Shown: positions 1 through 12,351, counted from the stretch's first letter. The stretch is DNA of 64,000 bases from Bremia lactucae (GCF_004359215.1 NC_090615.1:1080100-1144099); one strand, 5' to 3'. The notes: generated by a model from the sequence alone, not told the origin. Made by a program: numbers and translations.

Positions 1-6
1 ATCCTA

Positions 7-3000
7 TTGGTTTGTTTAACAAGAGACTATGACCCCATCGTCAAGATAATTGAGAACTTGCCGGGCATGACACTAATTCACACAAAGGAAATGCTGAAAC
101 GGGAGTACGATGGAATCACGACAACAGATCACAAGGAAGTCGCACTGAAAAGTACACATACTTTCATGTACAAGAAAGGACCGCACCGACATGAAGGGAG
201 ATCAAATTTAAGAGGTGAAAGATTCTCGGGAAGATGTTGCCGATGTAACAAATATGGACACAAGCGTCAAGATTGCAAGGTGGCACAAGTGGAGACAGAG
301 CAATCTGGAGAAAAGGGAGCATTTACTGCATCAAGTCGGAGGTCAGCTAGATGGTTATTGGACAGTGGGCAAGCAACCACATGTGTTCCGACAGAGATGA
401 GTTTTCGAATTAGACTCATTGGCGGACCCGATCATGATACCAGAGCAGATGGCAGCGAAGTGGAGGCAAAAGGTGTTGGGGCAGTCCGCGTGCAACTCAA
501 GACTAGAGAAGTGATCAGAATCGAATAGACACTATGGGTATTGGGCCTAGACCGAAGTCTACTGTCAACATCGGCATTGCCAAGAAAAGGTCTTCAAGTT
601 TTCTTCTCAGATCTAAGCTGTCAGATCAAAAGCAACGCGGAAATGATTGCTATAGTACCAAGACGAAACAAGATGAATGTGTTAGATTGCAGTCCGGCTA
701 AGTCAGCCAACGTATGCGAAGAGACCAATCAAGAGCAAAAATCAAGTGACGGATCAGGAGCGGCTGATCTAAAGGTGTGGCATGCAAGATTAGGTCACCT
801 GCCTACGAAGATGGTACAGGGTATGGCAAGTTGTGTCGATGTTTTAAAGATCAAGAAGCATCAAGGCGGTAAAGATGATACCGAGATCTGTGAAGGGTGC
901 ATCATGGGCGAAGCGAACGTCAGACGTTTCCGAAATCACCTTATGGACAGGTAAAATCCAAGGAACTGCTGGAGTTGGCCCATAGTGATGTCAGGATGTT
1001 CCGAAACGAAGTCTCGAGGAGGATCAAGATTTGTCGTGACATTTATCAATGATTTTAACGAGATATATAGTCGCATACTAATCGAAAGCAAGTTGGAATG
1101 ACGGATCGCTTCATCGAGCACGAAGCACTTTTGGAGAATCAACGATCCAAAAGATCAAGTGTATCAGGACAGGCAACGGAACGGAATACGTCAACAGACA
1201 TTTCTATGGTATGTGTCGGAAATTCGTATCGTGCACCAAATGACGGTACCATATTCGCCACAACAGAATGGGTTGGCCGAACGCATGTACGGGACACTTA
1301 CTAAGCAGGCCAGAGGAATGCTCAGCCATGTGCAATTGGACAAGTTATGGTGGATGAGGCAATGAATAGAGCAGTATATGTGTAAAACCGAGTTCCATGT
1401 GTCAGTCACCCGACAACAACTCCATTTGACTATAGCCTTGGGAAAAAAACTGACCTCTCTGATATGTGTGTATTTGGGTCAAGGGATATGCACATGTCGA
1501 CAAGTCAAAGAGGTCCAAGATGACCAAGAAGGCGATTCGATGTATTTTCTAGTTACTCGAAACAAATCAAGGAATTCGTATATGGAATGAAGGTGCTAAG
1601 AGGGTGACGTACGCGAGATCGGCGAAATTTGATAAGCAACCACCTCTTCAGTACGTGCAACATTACAGCAGAGTAAGTGACCAAGAAACTCGCGCTGTTC
1701 ATGATGAAGACGTTGTTTTTATCGAGTTAGAGCAGACAAGAGGTATGGAAGACGTGGACATAGAAATTGATGACAGTCTTAATATACATGAAGAGAGTCA
1801 CGTGCAAGATATGCGTACGACAACAATGGCTCTACCATCGAGATGCAACACTGAGATGCATGGACTCGTGGGATCTAAAGTAGAAGACCCCATGTTTGAG
1901 ATTCATGGTGTGACAATGATTAAGAAGATCAAGAAACAATTGAAAAAGTGTCAAGACCAGGGCAAATGGTGATAAGACCAAGTCGACGAACAAGTGTTCA
2001 AACATCTTAAGAAACCGCGATGTGTCCATTTGAATCGGTGCAAAATGGACATTCTCAAGCGCTAGTACCAGTGGGTGGTACAGGTGAGGATTTTGATCAT
2101 GGAACAGAAGAGTGTCAAGAAAGAGGTACAGAGAGACTGCGTATTGGGTATGAACAAGCATGAGCAGCGTTCGAGACCCCAGGGACATACGAAGAAGCTC
2201 TCAAGTCACCTCATCGCGATGATTGGTACAAGGCCATCCAAGGAGAAGAACAAACACCTGGATAGTACAAGCACAGCGACCAAGGCAGAAAGTGATTGGA
2301 ATCAAGTGGGTTTTTGCGCTCAAACGGAACGAGCTAGGTGGAATTGAGCGATACAAGGCACGTCTTGTAGCACTTGACTACAGGCAGACGTATGGAAGTG
2401 ATTACATGGAGACATATTTGCCGGTGGCAAAACTAAACTCAATTTGAGTGTTTTTGGCGGTGTGCCGTCAAAAGGAGATGTTAATTCATCAATGTGATGT
2501 CGACTCTGCTTTTCTATATGGCGTTATGGAAGAAGAGTATACGTATGCCCTCCTCTAAGAGTTCATGTAGGATGTGATCAAGTGCTCAAGTTGAATCGCA
2601 GCATTTATGGGCTAAAACAAGCGGCCGCAACATAGTACAAAACAATTTCGTGTATATTTGTTGATATGGATTCACATCATGCGCGGCAGACTCATGCGTC
2701 TTTGTTAAAGAGACCAAGGGATCGTGGATTCTCGCTGATTATATGTGGACGACTTTGTAATTGGGAATCTACTGGTGCGATGGATGATGTGGCAGCACAA
2801 CTGTCATGTCGTTTTCAGATGAAGATATTGGGGGGGCGGTCGGTACGTTCTCGGAATCGAATTAAGTACCTGTGCGACAAACGACGTCTAAAGATAAGTA
2901 AAGGATCGTGTATAGCAAGAATGGTCGAGAAATTCAATCAAGTTGATGCAAAAGCTCAATTATGTTATAAGAAGGATCGTAGATTAAGTATCTAATCCAA

Positions 3001-3573
3001 GTGTTGAAGGGCAAGCGATGACCAAGATGAACGAAATTGACACGAGAATTAAGAATCGACCGTACGGCCGCTAGTGGGGTCGCTGTTGTATGTGGCAACA
3101 GGCACAAGACCAGATATTGCGTATGCAGTATGTCAGCTAAGTCGTCATTTAGAATTTCCGCACGAAGAACACTGAATGCGGCGATTCGGGTGTTGCGATA
3201 TCTGAAGACGACGAAGAGCAAAGGAATTTGCTACGAAGGAGTTTCAGGCAATCTTCAGCTGAGTGCGTACACGGATGCGGACTGGGCAAGTAAAAAATGC
3301 AATCGCAAATCGATTTCTGGTAAACTAAGTCATGATTATGGCGCACCTGAATTTTTCAAGTCGAAGATGCAGCAGAGCGTGGCACTGAGCACGGCAGATG
3401 CAGAATATATTGCTCTTTATTTGTGTGTACAGGAGGTGCTATGGGCAAGAAGTCTACTCAAGGAGACACAAGTGCAAATCATTACGCGATCCCAATTCAT
3501 GAAGACAACCAGAGTGCAATCGCTATCGCTAAGAATGACGGCTATCGAAGTCGAGCGAAGCGTATCGACATAA
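7..3573 (+). pseudogene. Decayed Ty1/Copia retrotransposon polyprotein
   Basis: Scattered plus-strand fragments in three frames keep the Copia order. A CCHC zinc knuckle of Gag (CCRCNKYGHKRQDC) lies near 232-275. A protease remnant (WLLDSGQ, where WLLDSGA is expected) follows near 352. The gag-pre-integrase segment (VWHARLGHLP to ICEGCIMGE) spans about 775-910. An integrase piece (PYSPQQNGLAERM) is near 1248-1290. Reverse transcriptase pieces (IKWVFALKRNE, then QCDVDSAFLYG) lie near 2300-2520. The RNase H end spans about 3085-3470 and contains AYTDADWASKK and LSTADAEYIAL. This order, with integrase before RT, is diagnostic of Copia rather than Gypsy. Many stops and frameshifts make it non-functional. 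The 5' end is cut by the window edge and no Copia LTR was recognised on the right. Confidence 0.9.
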
Positions 3574-4172
3574 CCAAGGAGCTAGCTGGATGATAATTTA
3601 CTTTTCATATTACCTTCTTCTAAGCGTTTTCACCTTAATTCGTCCTTGGCTGCTGCCAAAAGTCATTATTTTGAGTGTCTCTGCGAACTCGCGAGGCAAC
3701 AGAAAATCTCCGACGTGCTACAGATAAAGGAGTAGTATCGACTAGGGACACCTCCTTGAAGATCTTGGAAAAGGTGCAAAAAAGCATTGTTTGAGCTCGA
3801 TCATGCTTAAGACGGCATACATCCAACGGAGATGACTAAAGTACTTAAGATAAGTTGACCCTCATTCATCAGATAGAAAATTTTCTACGGAAAATGTCCG
3901 TAACGTTCGCCCAAAATTCTAGTGAAAATATTTTTTTTGACAATTCTTCCAGATGCTGATTTCACATATAGTTTGTTTTGATAAGAATTCGCAAGACTGC
4001 TAATAAACCGCAACGAGAGAATAATGAAGTGTCTTTTTTACATGGCGCTACAAGCATAACCACAACTTTTGAGGATTGCATGCTCGAACTTAATAAAAAA
4101 TGTCAGTCTTACAAATAATTCGTGTTTTTATTGAGGCGTGTATTATTCAGTTAGAAGTTGGAAAGAGTTTGT
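3574..4172. other. Non-coding stretch after the Copia remnant
   Basis: AT-rich sequence without a convincing reading frame or LTR terminus. It may contain the decayed 3' LTR of the Copia element, but no partner copy lies in the window to prove this. Confidence 0.4.
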
Positions 4173-4300
4173 AGCGGGGCACCCTTCGCTAGTACTGCTT
4201 CAGTACTAGCCGACCTGCGCTGGTAATAGTATAGGTGAGGTGCCTCGAAAAAAATTCACGTGCACCACGTGCTAAACGTGTGGAACGGTGTCTCATTACA
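4173..4300 (-). repeat. Fragment of a family A type LTR (U5 end)
   Basis: Read in plus orientation it starts TGTAGCGGGGCACC and continues with a hairpin (CTAGTACTG, loop, CAGTACTAG), then GAGGTGCCTCG. This is the mirror image of the 3' end of the family A LTR found at 5,335, 12,352 and 22,359. The similarity decays after about 80 bases. From about 4,284 the sequence instead resembles the opposite LTR end, so this is a rearranged scrap rather than a complete LTR. Confidence 0.55.
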
Positions 4301-4615
4301 TAAATAGTATTTCCTATAACTTGTGGAAAGAAATAAATTTTAAATGGTTGCGTGCACACCCAAATTATGCTGCAACCACACCTTAAAAATGATTTTTGTC
4401 TCCAAGCGTAATCCGCCCTATTTCACCCCACAAATATACCCCCTACTTCCGTACCGCCATGTCCGCCAGTCACACGTCCACTTCTAGGTGCTGAAAGTAA
4501 AGCCATGAAGAAAGACGGATATGTGCCAAGCAAAAGTAGCAGAAATCCCAGAAAGTGCATGTTAACAAGCTTCCCTTGAACATTCCGAGTTTCCGTGGGT
4601 TTTGTTTCAGGTTCC

Positions 4616-5034
4616 CTGCAACGGGGTGTCGCGTTGCGTAAATATTATTTTTATGATAGAAAATAAATAAAGAAGTACAAAAAATTATCTTGGATTAATT
4701 AAGACTTAATAGTTCCAATATTACAAAATCTGGTAAAATTGACGAAAAAAGGTATTAGCTTTATTGATTGATTGATTTAAGTTTAAAACAACCCCGCCAA
4801 TCGTTACAAAACACGATTAGGCTTCGCGCAGAGAGCCACATTGCATAATTAGTTATTAATATATTATAGCCAGTAGATCGAAGATCGTTATGATATATAT
4901 ATAAATACAGTTTTGCGTTTCCTCTACTTTAAAGCCTAAGAATTTACCTTTAGTAGGTAAGACTTCTTCGCTACTTAAAACCTTCCTACGTGAAGTGTTC
5001 GAGGCTCAATACCTTCACTGTTATCAGTGTAGGT
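4616..5034 (+). repeat. Truncated family A type LTR
   Basis: It begins TGCAACGGGGTGTCGCG, like the 5' terminus of the plus-strand LTR at 14,019. It carries the shared internal stretch AACCCCGCCAATCGT and the late segment CTTCACTGTTATCAGTGTAGGTT. It stops before the terminal hairpin and the CCCCGTTACA end. The sequence from 5,035 to 5,334 after it is not recognised. Confidence 0.6.
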
Positions 5035-5334
5035 TCACTGGCAGAATTGACCAATGCTAATCCTAAGAGTAATACCGATATAGCAGTGGATATTCGTCAC
5101 TGTAGTCGACACCGGAACTGAGATCCAACCTAGGTGGTGCAAAAGAGACCCGCGGTTTACTAAAACCGTCTCTAGTAAATGGTTCATGCTGCATGGCAGC
5201 GATAAGAATTCGCAACGGTCGGACATGGTTCGATTGATCCTTTCTTCCATGACGGGAAGATAAGAAGCGAGAAGCCGCGATAAGTCTGCAGATACGCGGG
5301 ATAGGTGCTTTTTCAGCGTGATCCACGTGTGAAA
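5035..5334. other. Unassigned spacer between two LTRs
   Basis: There is an open minus-strand frame through most of this stretch, but it has no recognisable motif, overlaps the LTR at 5,335 and has no ordinary start. It is probably element-derived sequence. Confidence 0.3.
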
Positions 5335-5819
5335 TGTAACGGGGCACCTTTTGCTAGTACAGATAACAGTACTAGTCATCTACAGTGATTACAGTGAAGG
5401 TGGGTGCCTTGACACGACGTGCAAAAAAGGATCAAATTAGCTAAATAATAGCTACTACAGTTAAATTCTAAGCTTTTACAAGAGAGGAAACGTACAAATA
5501 TATCATTCTAAGTAATGACCTTCTATCTAGTACTGACTATATTATATTATAACAAATTATGTATGGCGTCTCTTTGCGCACCGCACAATCATGTCTTTTG
5601 ACGATTGATAGGGTTGAATCAGCCATGAATTAACAATCGAAAGAACTATCATTGCGTTGCTTCACTATTATTTGGTGAATATTGGTAATGTTTAGCATGC
5701 AATTAATAAACGATAATAAATTCATTCTTCTTATTTATTTTCTCTCATTTGAGATAATATTTATTATTCCTTGTGTAGGTGATATATATATATATATGTT
5801 ATTACGGACACCCGTTACA
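5335..5819 (-). repeat. 3' LTR of family A copy 1
   Basis: The plus strand reads TGTAACGGGGCACC at one end and ACACCCGTTACA at the other, giving inverted terminal repeats. It contains the hairpin CTAGTACAG...CAGTACTAG near the first end. A (TA)n run lies near 5,782-5,799. The body matches the LTR at 12,352. Confidence 0.85.
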
Positions 5820-5838
5820 TCATCCCACCTTAATCAAC
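5820..5838 (-). promoter_or_regulatory. Putative polypurine tract of family A copy 1
   Basis: On the minus strand AAGGTGGGATGA lies directly before the 3' LTR, the expected place for the plus-strand primer. The other family A copy has TGGAGGGTGATG at the equivalent place (just before 60,545). Confidence 0.55.
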
Positions 5839-6048
5839 AGTCACAATAGTGGCTGATGTGGAGTGACAGAGAAATATTATCATGTAGTTCCCTGTAACTT
5901 TTGCACTATTTGTTTTGATCAAATCTCCAATTTAATTGATTACTCGTTCTTATTCGAAACTCAATAGCTACTGCGCGTCGACTGCGAGGTCGCAAAGCTG
6001 GCAGCTGCTAGTGATGCAAATCTTTCAGTAGACGCGACGCTACTGCAT

Positions 6049-6324
6049 CTACTGTGGGAAAGCGTCACCTCCTACTCCAATTCGAGGTGACTGGTATAAG
6101 TCACCTGCTACTTCCATTGCAGGTGACGGTGACAATTCACCTGTTTCATTCATAGTAGGTGACTGGCACAAGTCGGCGTCATCGTTCGACTCAGTGGCTA
6201 CTGTCAAGGCCTCCAATTTACCCGGGGCCATGTCCGTATAACCTACGGGCTCTAACGTGACAACCAAAGAGGTGTACACGAGGTTGTTTGACTCTCCGTA
6301 GATGTCATCTTGTGATGAATCCAT
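6049..6324 (-). pseudogene. 3'-region ORF of family A with short (GDLxQSP) repeats
   Basis: A 91-residue minus-strand frame in the post-integrase part of the element. It carries a short repeated unit of the type (A/T)GDLYQSP or GELSPSP. A related frame, in element-sense orientation, is at 59,927-60,178 in copy 3 (HLDQSP, GDLSPSH, DMFQSP). Retention in two diverged copies suggests it was once coding. No known family was recognised. Confidence 0.45.
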
Positions 6325-6635
6325 GGACGATGATAAATACGGTGATGTCAGAATGCATCACCAGAAACGAAGTGATTCTAAAGGTCACTTCGATAAGCAT
6401 ACTACTGTTGGTGCTAGTATGCATCACCAGGGACGGAGTGATTACTCCGAGTGTAATGTTTGCGTTATCGTTAACATGAATTAAAGGGCGAGGGACCGCA
6501 ATGTTATGCGGTTTGCTTCCGAATAGAAGCCCTGATTATCCTCCAAGGGCAACTTAATTGTTGGCTTGGTATGACCAACGATCGATATCAAATTCCATTC
6601 TTTGACTCACCCAGGCTTCATAAGCCTGGCCAGGA

Positions 6636-6870
6636 TGAGACGGGACTCTTTATCGAAGTCCTTTTCCGGCATCGATGGTGTTAATGCAAACGGGCAAAGT
6701 ATTTCACTTCTTTGTTCAAAGCTTGGGAAGCATTTGTACAGGATGTGCAAAGCATAGGCTCGAGGCCTGGCTTGACGAACTGGATGTTTTTCGTGACCGG
6801 TTCGAAAAACAAATGCACGTAACGAGTTTCACCGTTTGTCTGAAGATGCAATCCCTTCGCGATTGAGAGC
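6636..6870 (+). pseudogene. ORF antisense to pol in family A copy 1
   Basis: The plus strand, opposite to the element's pol, aligns with the minus-strand frame at 59,452-59,637 of copy 3. Shared traits are a DET(E/G)..F start, a FRHRW-like motif, an SKLG/AW..VYR.CK middle and a HR...DL end. The segment is therefore antisense to pol in both copies. It may be a captured fragment of another element or a genuine antisense ORF. The copy here is frameshifted. Confidence 0.45.
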
Positions 6871-7539
6871 CTCCAATCGATTTAAGAGCGGGGAATGCGC
6901 TCATTCTTTGATTGACCCTCTGTGGGAGGATCGGGATCGTCGTACTGTCGAGACCCCCAATGTCCATCAACAGTCAAGAGCGAGGTTTTTAGCTATCGTG
7001 CGAGGGTGGATGCCCTCGCCACCAAACAAGGTTACTCGTTCGAACCCCCTCTCCCCACGGCAATTTACGAAGCGTTCAGCTAGGAAACGCTTCTCACCAC
7101 TCAAATCCGTCAACGAATGAGGAGGGAGAAAAAATCGGGCTCAGCTCATTCGCCGAACCCTAGTCAACATCGTAATTTTTTCACGTCCTCCATTTTTACG
7201 GGACGACGTTGATCACGAACGATCCCGTCGTCGCAATTTAGCGATGATGGTCGACGGTATTTTACGCGTGCAGCTGAAAAGCTGAGCCCAAGGTGCGGTT
7301 GATCAACTTGCGAGCGAACGGACACATTAGTCCCTTCAAAGAGAGCTGGTGGCAGCTCGTCAATCGAAGAGATAGATCGTGTGGCTTATGAGATCCTGGC
7401 TCTGTTCCGAGACTATCAGGCTTTGCTCGGGTCCATCAGTCTTTGTCTCGGACCGATCCGGCGTTTACGGATGCCTTAGACCGTGTCCGTTTAATTCGAA
7501 ACTGAAACATTTCCTCGTCCTGATGGTACGGGCGGAGAC

Positions 7540-8240
7540 GCCGACATGAAACGTAGAATGCGTACGCATTCTACTAAGGACTATCTGTGAAGTATTGCTT
7601 CGATAAGCCTTCTTACAATTGCCGCAGCCCTTTTATTGAAATCTATCGTGTATGCATTGCCTTGGCGGTGCAGTTCACGAAACGGGACGATATACCTGAC
7701 GAGCAATTTATTACTGCTCACATTCGTCATTACATGTTCGGTAGGTTTACCGTAGACAGTAGGACTGATTCATTAATTATGTTGGCTCTTCTATTTATGT
7801 CAGAGTTCCGTTTTTGTCGGCCCACCGCATCAGCGATGTAATCCTGTACGAAACGAATCACTGCTTCTCTAGCCAGCAGGAATTCTCCTGCTGACTCGTT
7901 TCGTTTTTGACTTCATTGCGACCGGAGCGCACTGCGAAGATGTCATTCTCCACTTTGGTGAGAGCATTACTGTTCTCACTAAGAATATTATTTCCGATGC
8001 TGAGTATTTCAGCATCGTCATCGAAGTCAGTAATAGCCTTATAGATATTACTGCATTTTTCACATCAATTTTGATTGAATCAACATTGATGTCCTTCGCA
8101 TTGACTTCGAGTCAATGCGTGACGAGCAACAGCTAGATAGCTCCTTGTTCGAGCGAGTTCTTCCATTGTCACTCCCAAAAAGAATAATTTTCATGGATGG
8201 CGTAAGCCAACCACGAAAAATGATGTAAGCTTGTAGAAGC
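7540..8240 (-). pseudogene. Integrase C-terminal region of family A copy 1, degenerate
   Basis: The minus strand corresponds to the plus-strand segment 57,881-58,560 of copy 3, where the Gypsy GPF/Y-type integrase end is readable. Shared landmarks are GCGTACGCATTCTAC, the flank around TCGGTAAACC and the GATGCTGAA(G/A)TA stretch. No open frame survives here. Confidence 0.5.
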
Positions 8241-10283
8241 AGGCACTAAACTGTTGATGGCAGATTCTATCATCGGCAAAAACTCGGTCTAACTCGTAAA
8301 AAAGTGGACGTAGCCGTGAAGTATCTCTTCGTGGATAAGATTTGCACATTCTGTCTGACCATTTATTTCAGGATGGTCAAAAGTTGACATTTTCAAATGT
8401 GTTCCAAGAGATTTGAAAACTGATTTCCAGATTTCGCCGTGATCTGGGGTCTAAAACATAGACGAGTTCACGGGGTAACCATAAAGATGAAATATCTTGT
8501 CAACAAAGACACGAGCACAGCCTTTAGATGTGATCGACTACGGGACTGCAGCAAGATATACCATCTTGCTAAAATGATGAATAAACACAAGAATACCATT
8601 TTCTCGTGGTCGTCTTCGAGAAATTTGAAGACGAAGTCCATAGATACGGACTGCCAACACTCTGCCGGAACAGGCAAAATTTGTATCATTCAAAAAGTCA
8701 ATATATAATATTATCAAAAAAATTGTGCTGCAAATTATAGTAATAAAAACAAAAGATTTGAAATCATCTATACACGAGAGAGAGACCCTAACTTAGCTAG
8801 CGCGTGTTTCATGGCAAGGACTTCCTTGTCATGCACTAGATAGTTGCATTCAGCTGGTTGAAGCTGACGTGGTTGATAACAGATGACACGCTCTGCGCCG
8901 TCTATATTATAGCGCATTAAAGCACAGCCGATTACGAAATCGATGGTGTGGAGAACGGGATGAAGCACTATGCCTCATTCTTCGCAAGCACTTATGTACT
9001 TACGGACGAATTGATACTTGTGTGGCCAACAGATATCGCGGCTTATCGTGAGATAAATTTTCTTAAGTCCACGATGCCCACTTATTGGTGCATCGTGGCA
9101 ATCACACATGATGCGTAGACGAAATCGATATGAGGGTGACGATACGAGGTGTGCCGCTAGCAATGGCAGTATAATACGGTAAACAATTGGATAATCAGCG
9201 TTCTATGATCACTTTACATTTTTCTTTAACAAAGAAGAAAGATGTGTGTCATTTTGACATAATTGCGGAAGTACTTATGTAAAAACGCCGCGGCATAAAC
9301 CGTGTTTACCCACGATGCACCCATGAAGTGGTATTTCGCGTGCAGTGAAAAAAGAAAACTTCTTCAGGTTTGCATTCTACTTATGATTAGTGTAAGAGCC
9401 TTTCGGACATGGATGCGATGTGCTTCAACATCCGACTTTCCGTTAATGGCTCTGCTACGAACGAAGATGTCATCAAAATACCTCGGTGGGTTATCCTGCA
9501 CCGATCTCAACAGATTGATTTCACATGTTGAATGTTGCAGGGGCATCACTAAGTCCATGTGGCATAACTAGCCATTACCATAGCAATCCACTTAGGGTGA
9601 ATACTGCTGTGATCGGGATATCCTGTTCACACATAAGGATATGATAGAATGCATCCATCAGATCCATTGAAGACAACATTTTACTTTGACATACCATCAT
9701 AATGATTACGTCTTTTCGTGGTATCAACGTTTGAACCGGTAATGTTGAGCGTTCAATTTATTAAACGCATGCACATTCACCATCTTCCTGTTGACAAAAG
9801 GTCGGAGACGGGAGGTCGACCCCTCACATGGCTCGCTGCAAAGCGAGCGGCAATGATTTATCGATCGCTAATACTTCACAAGGCAATGGCCACTACAGTA
9901 TTTCGAACCTGGAATAAGGTCGATTCCGTGTCGAGTGCCGTTATCCTTCGGCAACTCGCATAGTACAGATTCAGGGAATACTTCCTTAAATTCGATCTCA
10001 TCCTTATAAAAAGGTTTTGTCTTCGAAGATTCCCAGTATTGAGACGTAAAACGTTCAATCCGAGTATTCTCGTCAAGGACACTTTCGTCCATCGATGAAC
10101 TGCCGATATACGTTCGTTCTTTGAAAATACTATTGCCGACCGAATATCGGCCACGTAGTTGTCATCTGTGACAAGTACGCTGAACTGGATGACTTCGCAA
10201 TTACGTAGACCACGCAAGAACCGTTTCGGGTCTTGCGTTGCCAATTGACTTATCTCTGAAGTTAACTTCGGATGCACTATCAT
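8241..10283 (-). pseudogene. Gypsy protease/RT/RNase H/integrase, family A copy 1
   Basis: Minus-strand fragments in several frames. The pre-RT segment lies near 9,880-9,960 (LPKDNGTRHGIDLIPGSKYC). The RT active-site box YFDDIFV is near 9,450-9,480, within a segment that also holds MPLQHSTCEIN. An RNase H segment is at 8,768-8,968 (DFVIGCALMRY, VICYQPRQLQPAE, DKEVLAMKHALAKL). An integrase zinc-binding HHCC-like piece is at 8,975-9,163 (CHDAPISGHRGLKK...DICWP). Stops and frameshifts throughout show that it is dead. Segments equivalent to 9,330-10,283 recur at 19,373-20,261. Confidence 0.8.
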
Positions 10284-10296
10284 ATCAAGTGTATAA

Positions 10297-10541
10297 GGCG
10301 CCTAGAGGCAGTTGGGGAGGATTCCCCACAATAAACTTGAGGCAATAAGTTACCAAGAATCTGACGAGAATAAGTTCCCAGGAACCTGTGGTCGAAGGTT
10401 TTCAAGTGCCTTTGGAAATTTCCAAAAGAAAATTGAGACATTAAATACCTTAGGAAATTTGGATTTAGTGTAGGCGCTTCTTAATAGAAAACTGAGACAG
10501 TAAATAAATGCCTTAGTAACGACGGATCAAGTATTAGCTGC
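10297..10541 (+). other. Inverted block within family A copy 1
   Basis: In copy 2 (20,282-20,450) this stretch runs in the same minus sense as its flanks. Here it is reversed. The left junction follows GGCGCC and the right one precedes AGCTGCGG. It starts TAGAGGCAGTTGGG and ends GGATCAAGTA. The block also shows an internal partial duplication, with two versions of a GAGACA(T/G)TAAATA...CCTTAG segment. Confidence 0.7.
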
Positions 10542-10565
10542 GGTTGCCCAACCACAGAGGATCAT

Positions 10566-12340
10566 CTACGATCGACTCTCCCCTCGATCAAGGACTTTCG
10601 AATTATCTTGTATAGACAGGCGCTGATTATTTTCGTGGATTTTGCTTTCCAAGCAAGCATTCTTGTTTACTTGTTTCTTACCACTCAACTTATTCGAGTG
10701 GTCTAACTTCGACGCTGCCAGAGCTTGTGCACAGCCGTTGATAACTATGTTCACGTCACAATGATAGACCTACGACGCTGCGTATGCTTGTGCACAGCCG
10801 TCAGGATCTAACTCCCCAGTGGGATGGGTATTCACACTGAGGTCTTGTGCAGTCGTTCAAACGACCGAAGTGAAGCTATCGCGCTCACTTGTAGGACATC
10901 CATACGCTTGTGGACGCCTTAAGACGCTCATCAGATGGTCATCCGATGAACGAGAGGCAGGAATTGTCACAGATCGATGCTGTCAGCTTTTTTGCATGGC
11001 TCGTACTTTCTGATCCATGAATCCTAGGATGACATCCAATTTGTTCTCAAATCAAGTACGATGATAGTATCATCGTACTGTTTACCCTTTTAACGTGTAT
11101 AGGATACCAGCTACAGGTTCTTTACTGTTACAGATGCGCCTTTGCTAGGCGCACTGTCATCCTCGTTTGAGTGATATCGCACTCAATAATTTGAGCCTAT
11201 GATCTTCTAGCTATTGGCGTCGAAGGAAATTGTTCGACGCCTCACAATCGAGTATGGCAATTTATTTGTCATTGTAATCTCTTAGGCGATGAGGTCAACC
11301 TCATCACCTGAGGCAGTTACGCACAATGTCTGTGTATACGGAGCAACTTTCGTCAAAAGGCCCGCAAATTCTATTGACGTTGCTGGATCAGTAGGATGTT
11401 CGCACATACTGACCCCGACCGTTTAGGACAATACTCGTCGCCGTTTCGATTTCGCAACAGCAGTGAATCCACGTCCTCCGCAGTTTCTAGCGGGAGGTCG
11501 ATCATTTCGCTCAATTTGTCGAGGCACTGGGCGTGTGACATTATTCTCATAGGTACAGTGGCCGTTTGATAACGATTGCATTTTTGCAATCGTTTGTAAC
11601 TTGAAGAGCGAGTTTTCCCGCTCTCTATATACGACCGGTCCATGGGTTTTTGAACCTCCGTTATCTTGTCGTCTCGGAAGACGATAGAAACTCCAGAATA
11701 AACGAAAGCCTGAGGCAGGCTGAAGTCCCCTGTTGTGCTACATAGATCGCTTAATGGTAGCGTCTCTAGTTCAAGCGGGAATAGGTGAGTCTTGACAGGA
11801 CCGTCTGAATGACTTTTAATAAATACAGTTGCCTGTTTTGCTCATCTATTGGATGACTCACGATACACTTACTAGTATCGTTTATGTTGGGCATAAGCCT
11901 GAAGATCAAAATTGCCCTGCTTCAAATCCAGGAGATCGGCTCGATCCCTAAATTTGGCACGTGGCGACTCGTTGCCTGAGACGGGTCTTCAACCTCATAC
12001 GACCGAAAAAATACAATGGGCCATGATGCTTGAGCGGTAAGGCCAAAGATTTGGTACGTCCGGCCAACTTGGACATGCCAGACTTCACTTTTGTCGCATC
12101 GTCATCGATGCGGTAAGCTTCTTTCGCATCGTCTAGTTCAACGAACCATGCCGTTCATCTGTGTTCAGAGTGAACAGCATGGTGCCAACGGCTGGCCCGC
12201 CTCCGACCGTTTTGGTCAAGGTCACTTAAATGAGTGAACCTTTCACGCGTTGCGCGATAGCCTCTTTGAGGGGTTTGAAAGCTTCATCCAACATGTTCAT
12301 GTTGGATGGAACGTGCGCAGGCCGTTGAACGGATTACAAA
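10566..12340 (-). pseudogene. Gag region of family A copy 1, degenerate
   Basis: A stretch between the pol remnant and the 5' LTR. Minus-strand pieces such as YKRLQKCNRY and KLSEMIDLPLETAEDVDSLLL (about 11,400-11,600) recur in copy 2 (about 21,340-21,600) and, in plus orientation, in copy 3 (54,068-54,352: YKRLQKFNR, DLSLGTSEDADP). The position before pol implies Gag or an equivalent structural ORF. No zinc knuckle was seen. The frames are broken. Confidence 0.6.
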
Positions 12341-12351
12341 GTTCTACCAGC
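12336..12351 (-). promoter_or_regulatory. Putative primer-binding site of family A
   Basis: Directly inside the 5' LTR the minus strand reads GCTGGTAGAACTTTG. Copy 2 has CCTGGTAGAAGTTTG at the same place (22,344-22,358). TGGT at the start pairs with the ACCA end expected of a tRNA primer. The tRNA was not identified. Confidence 0.5.
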
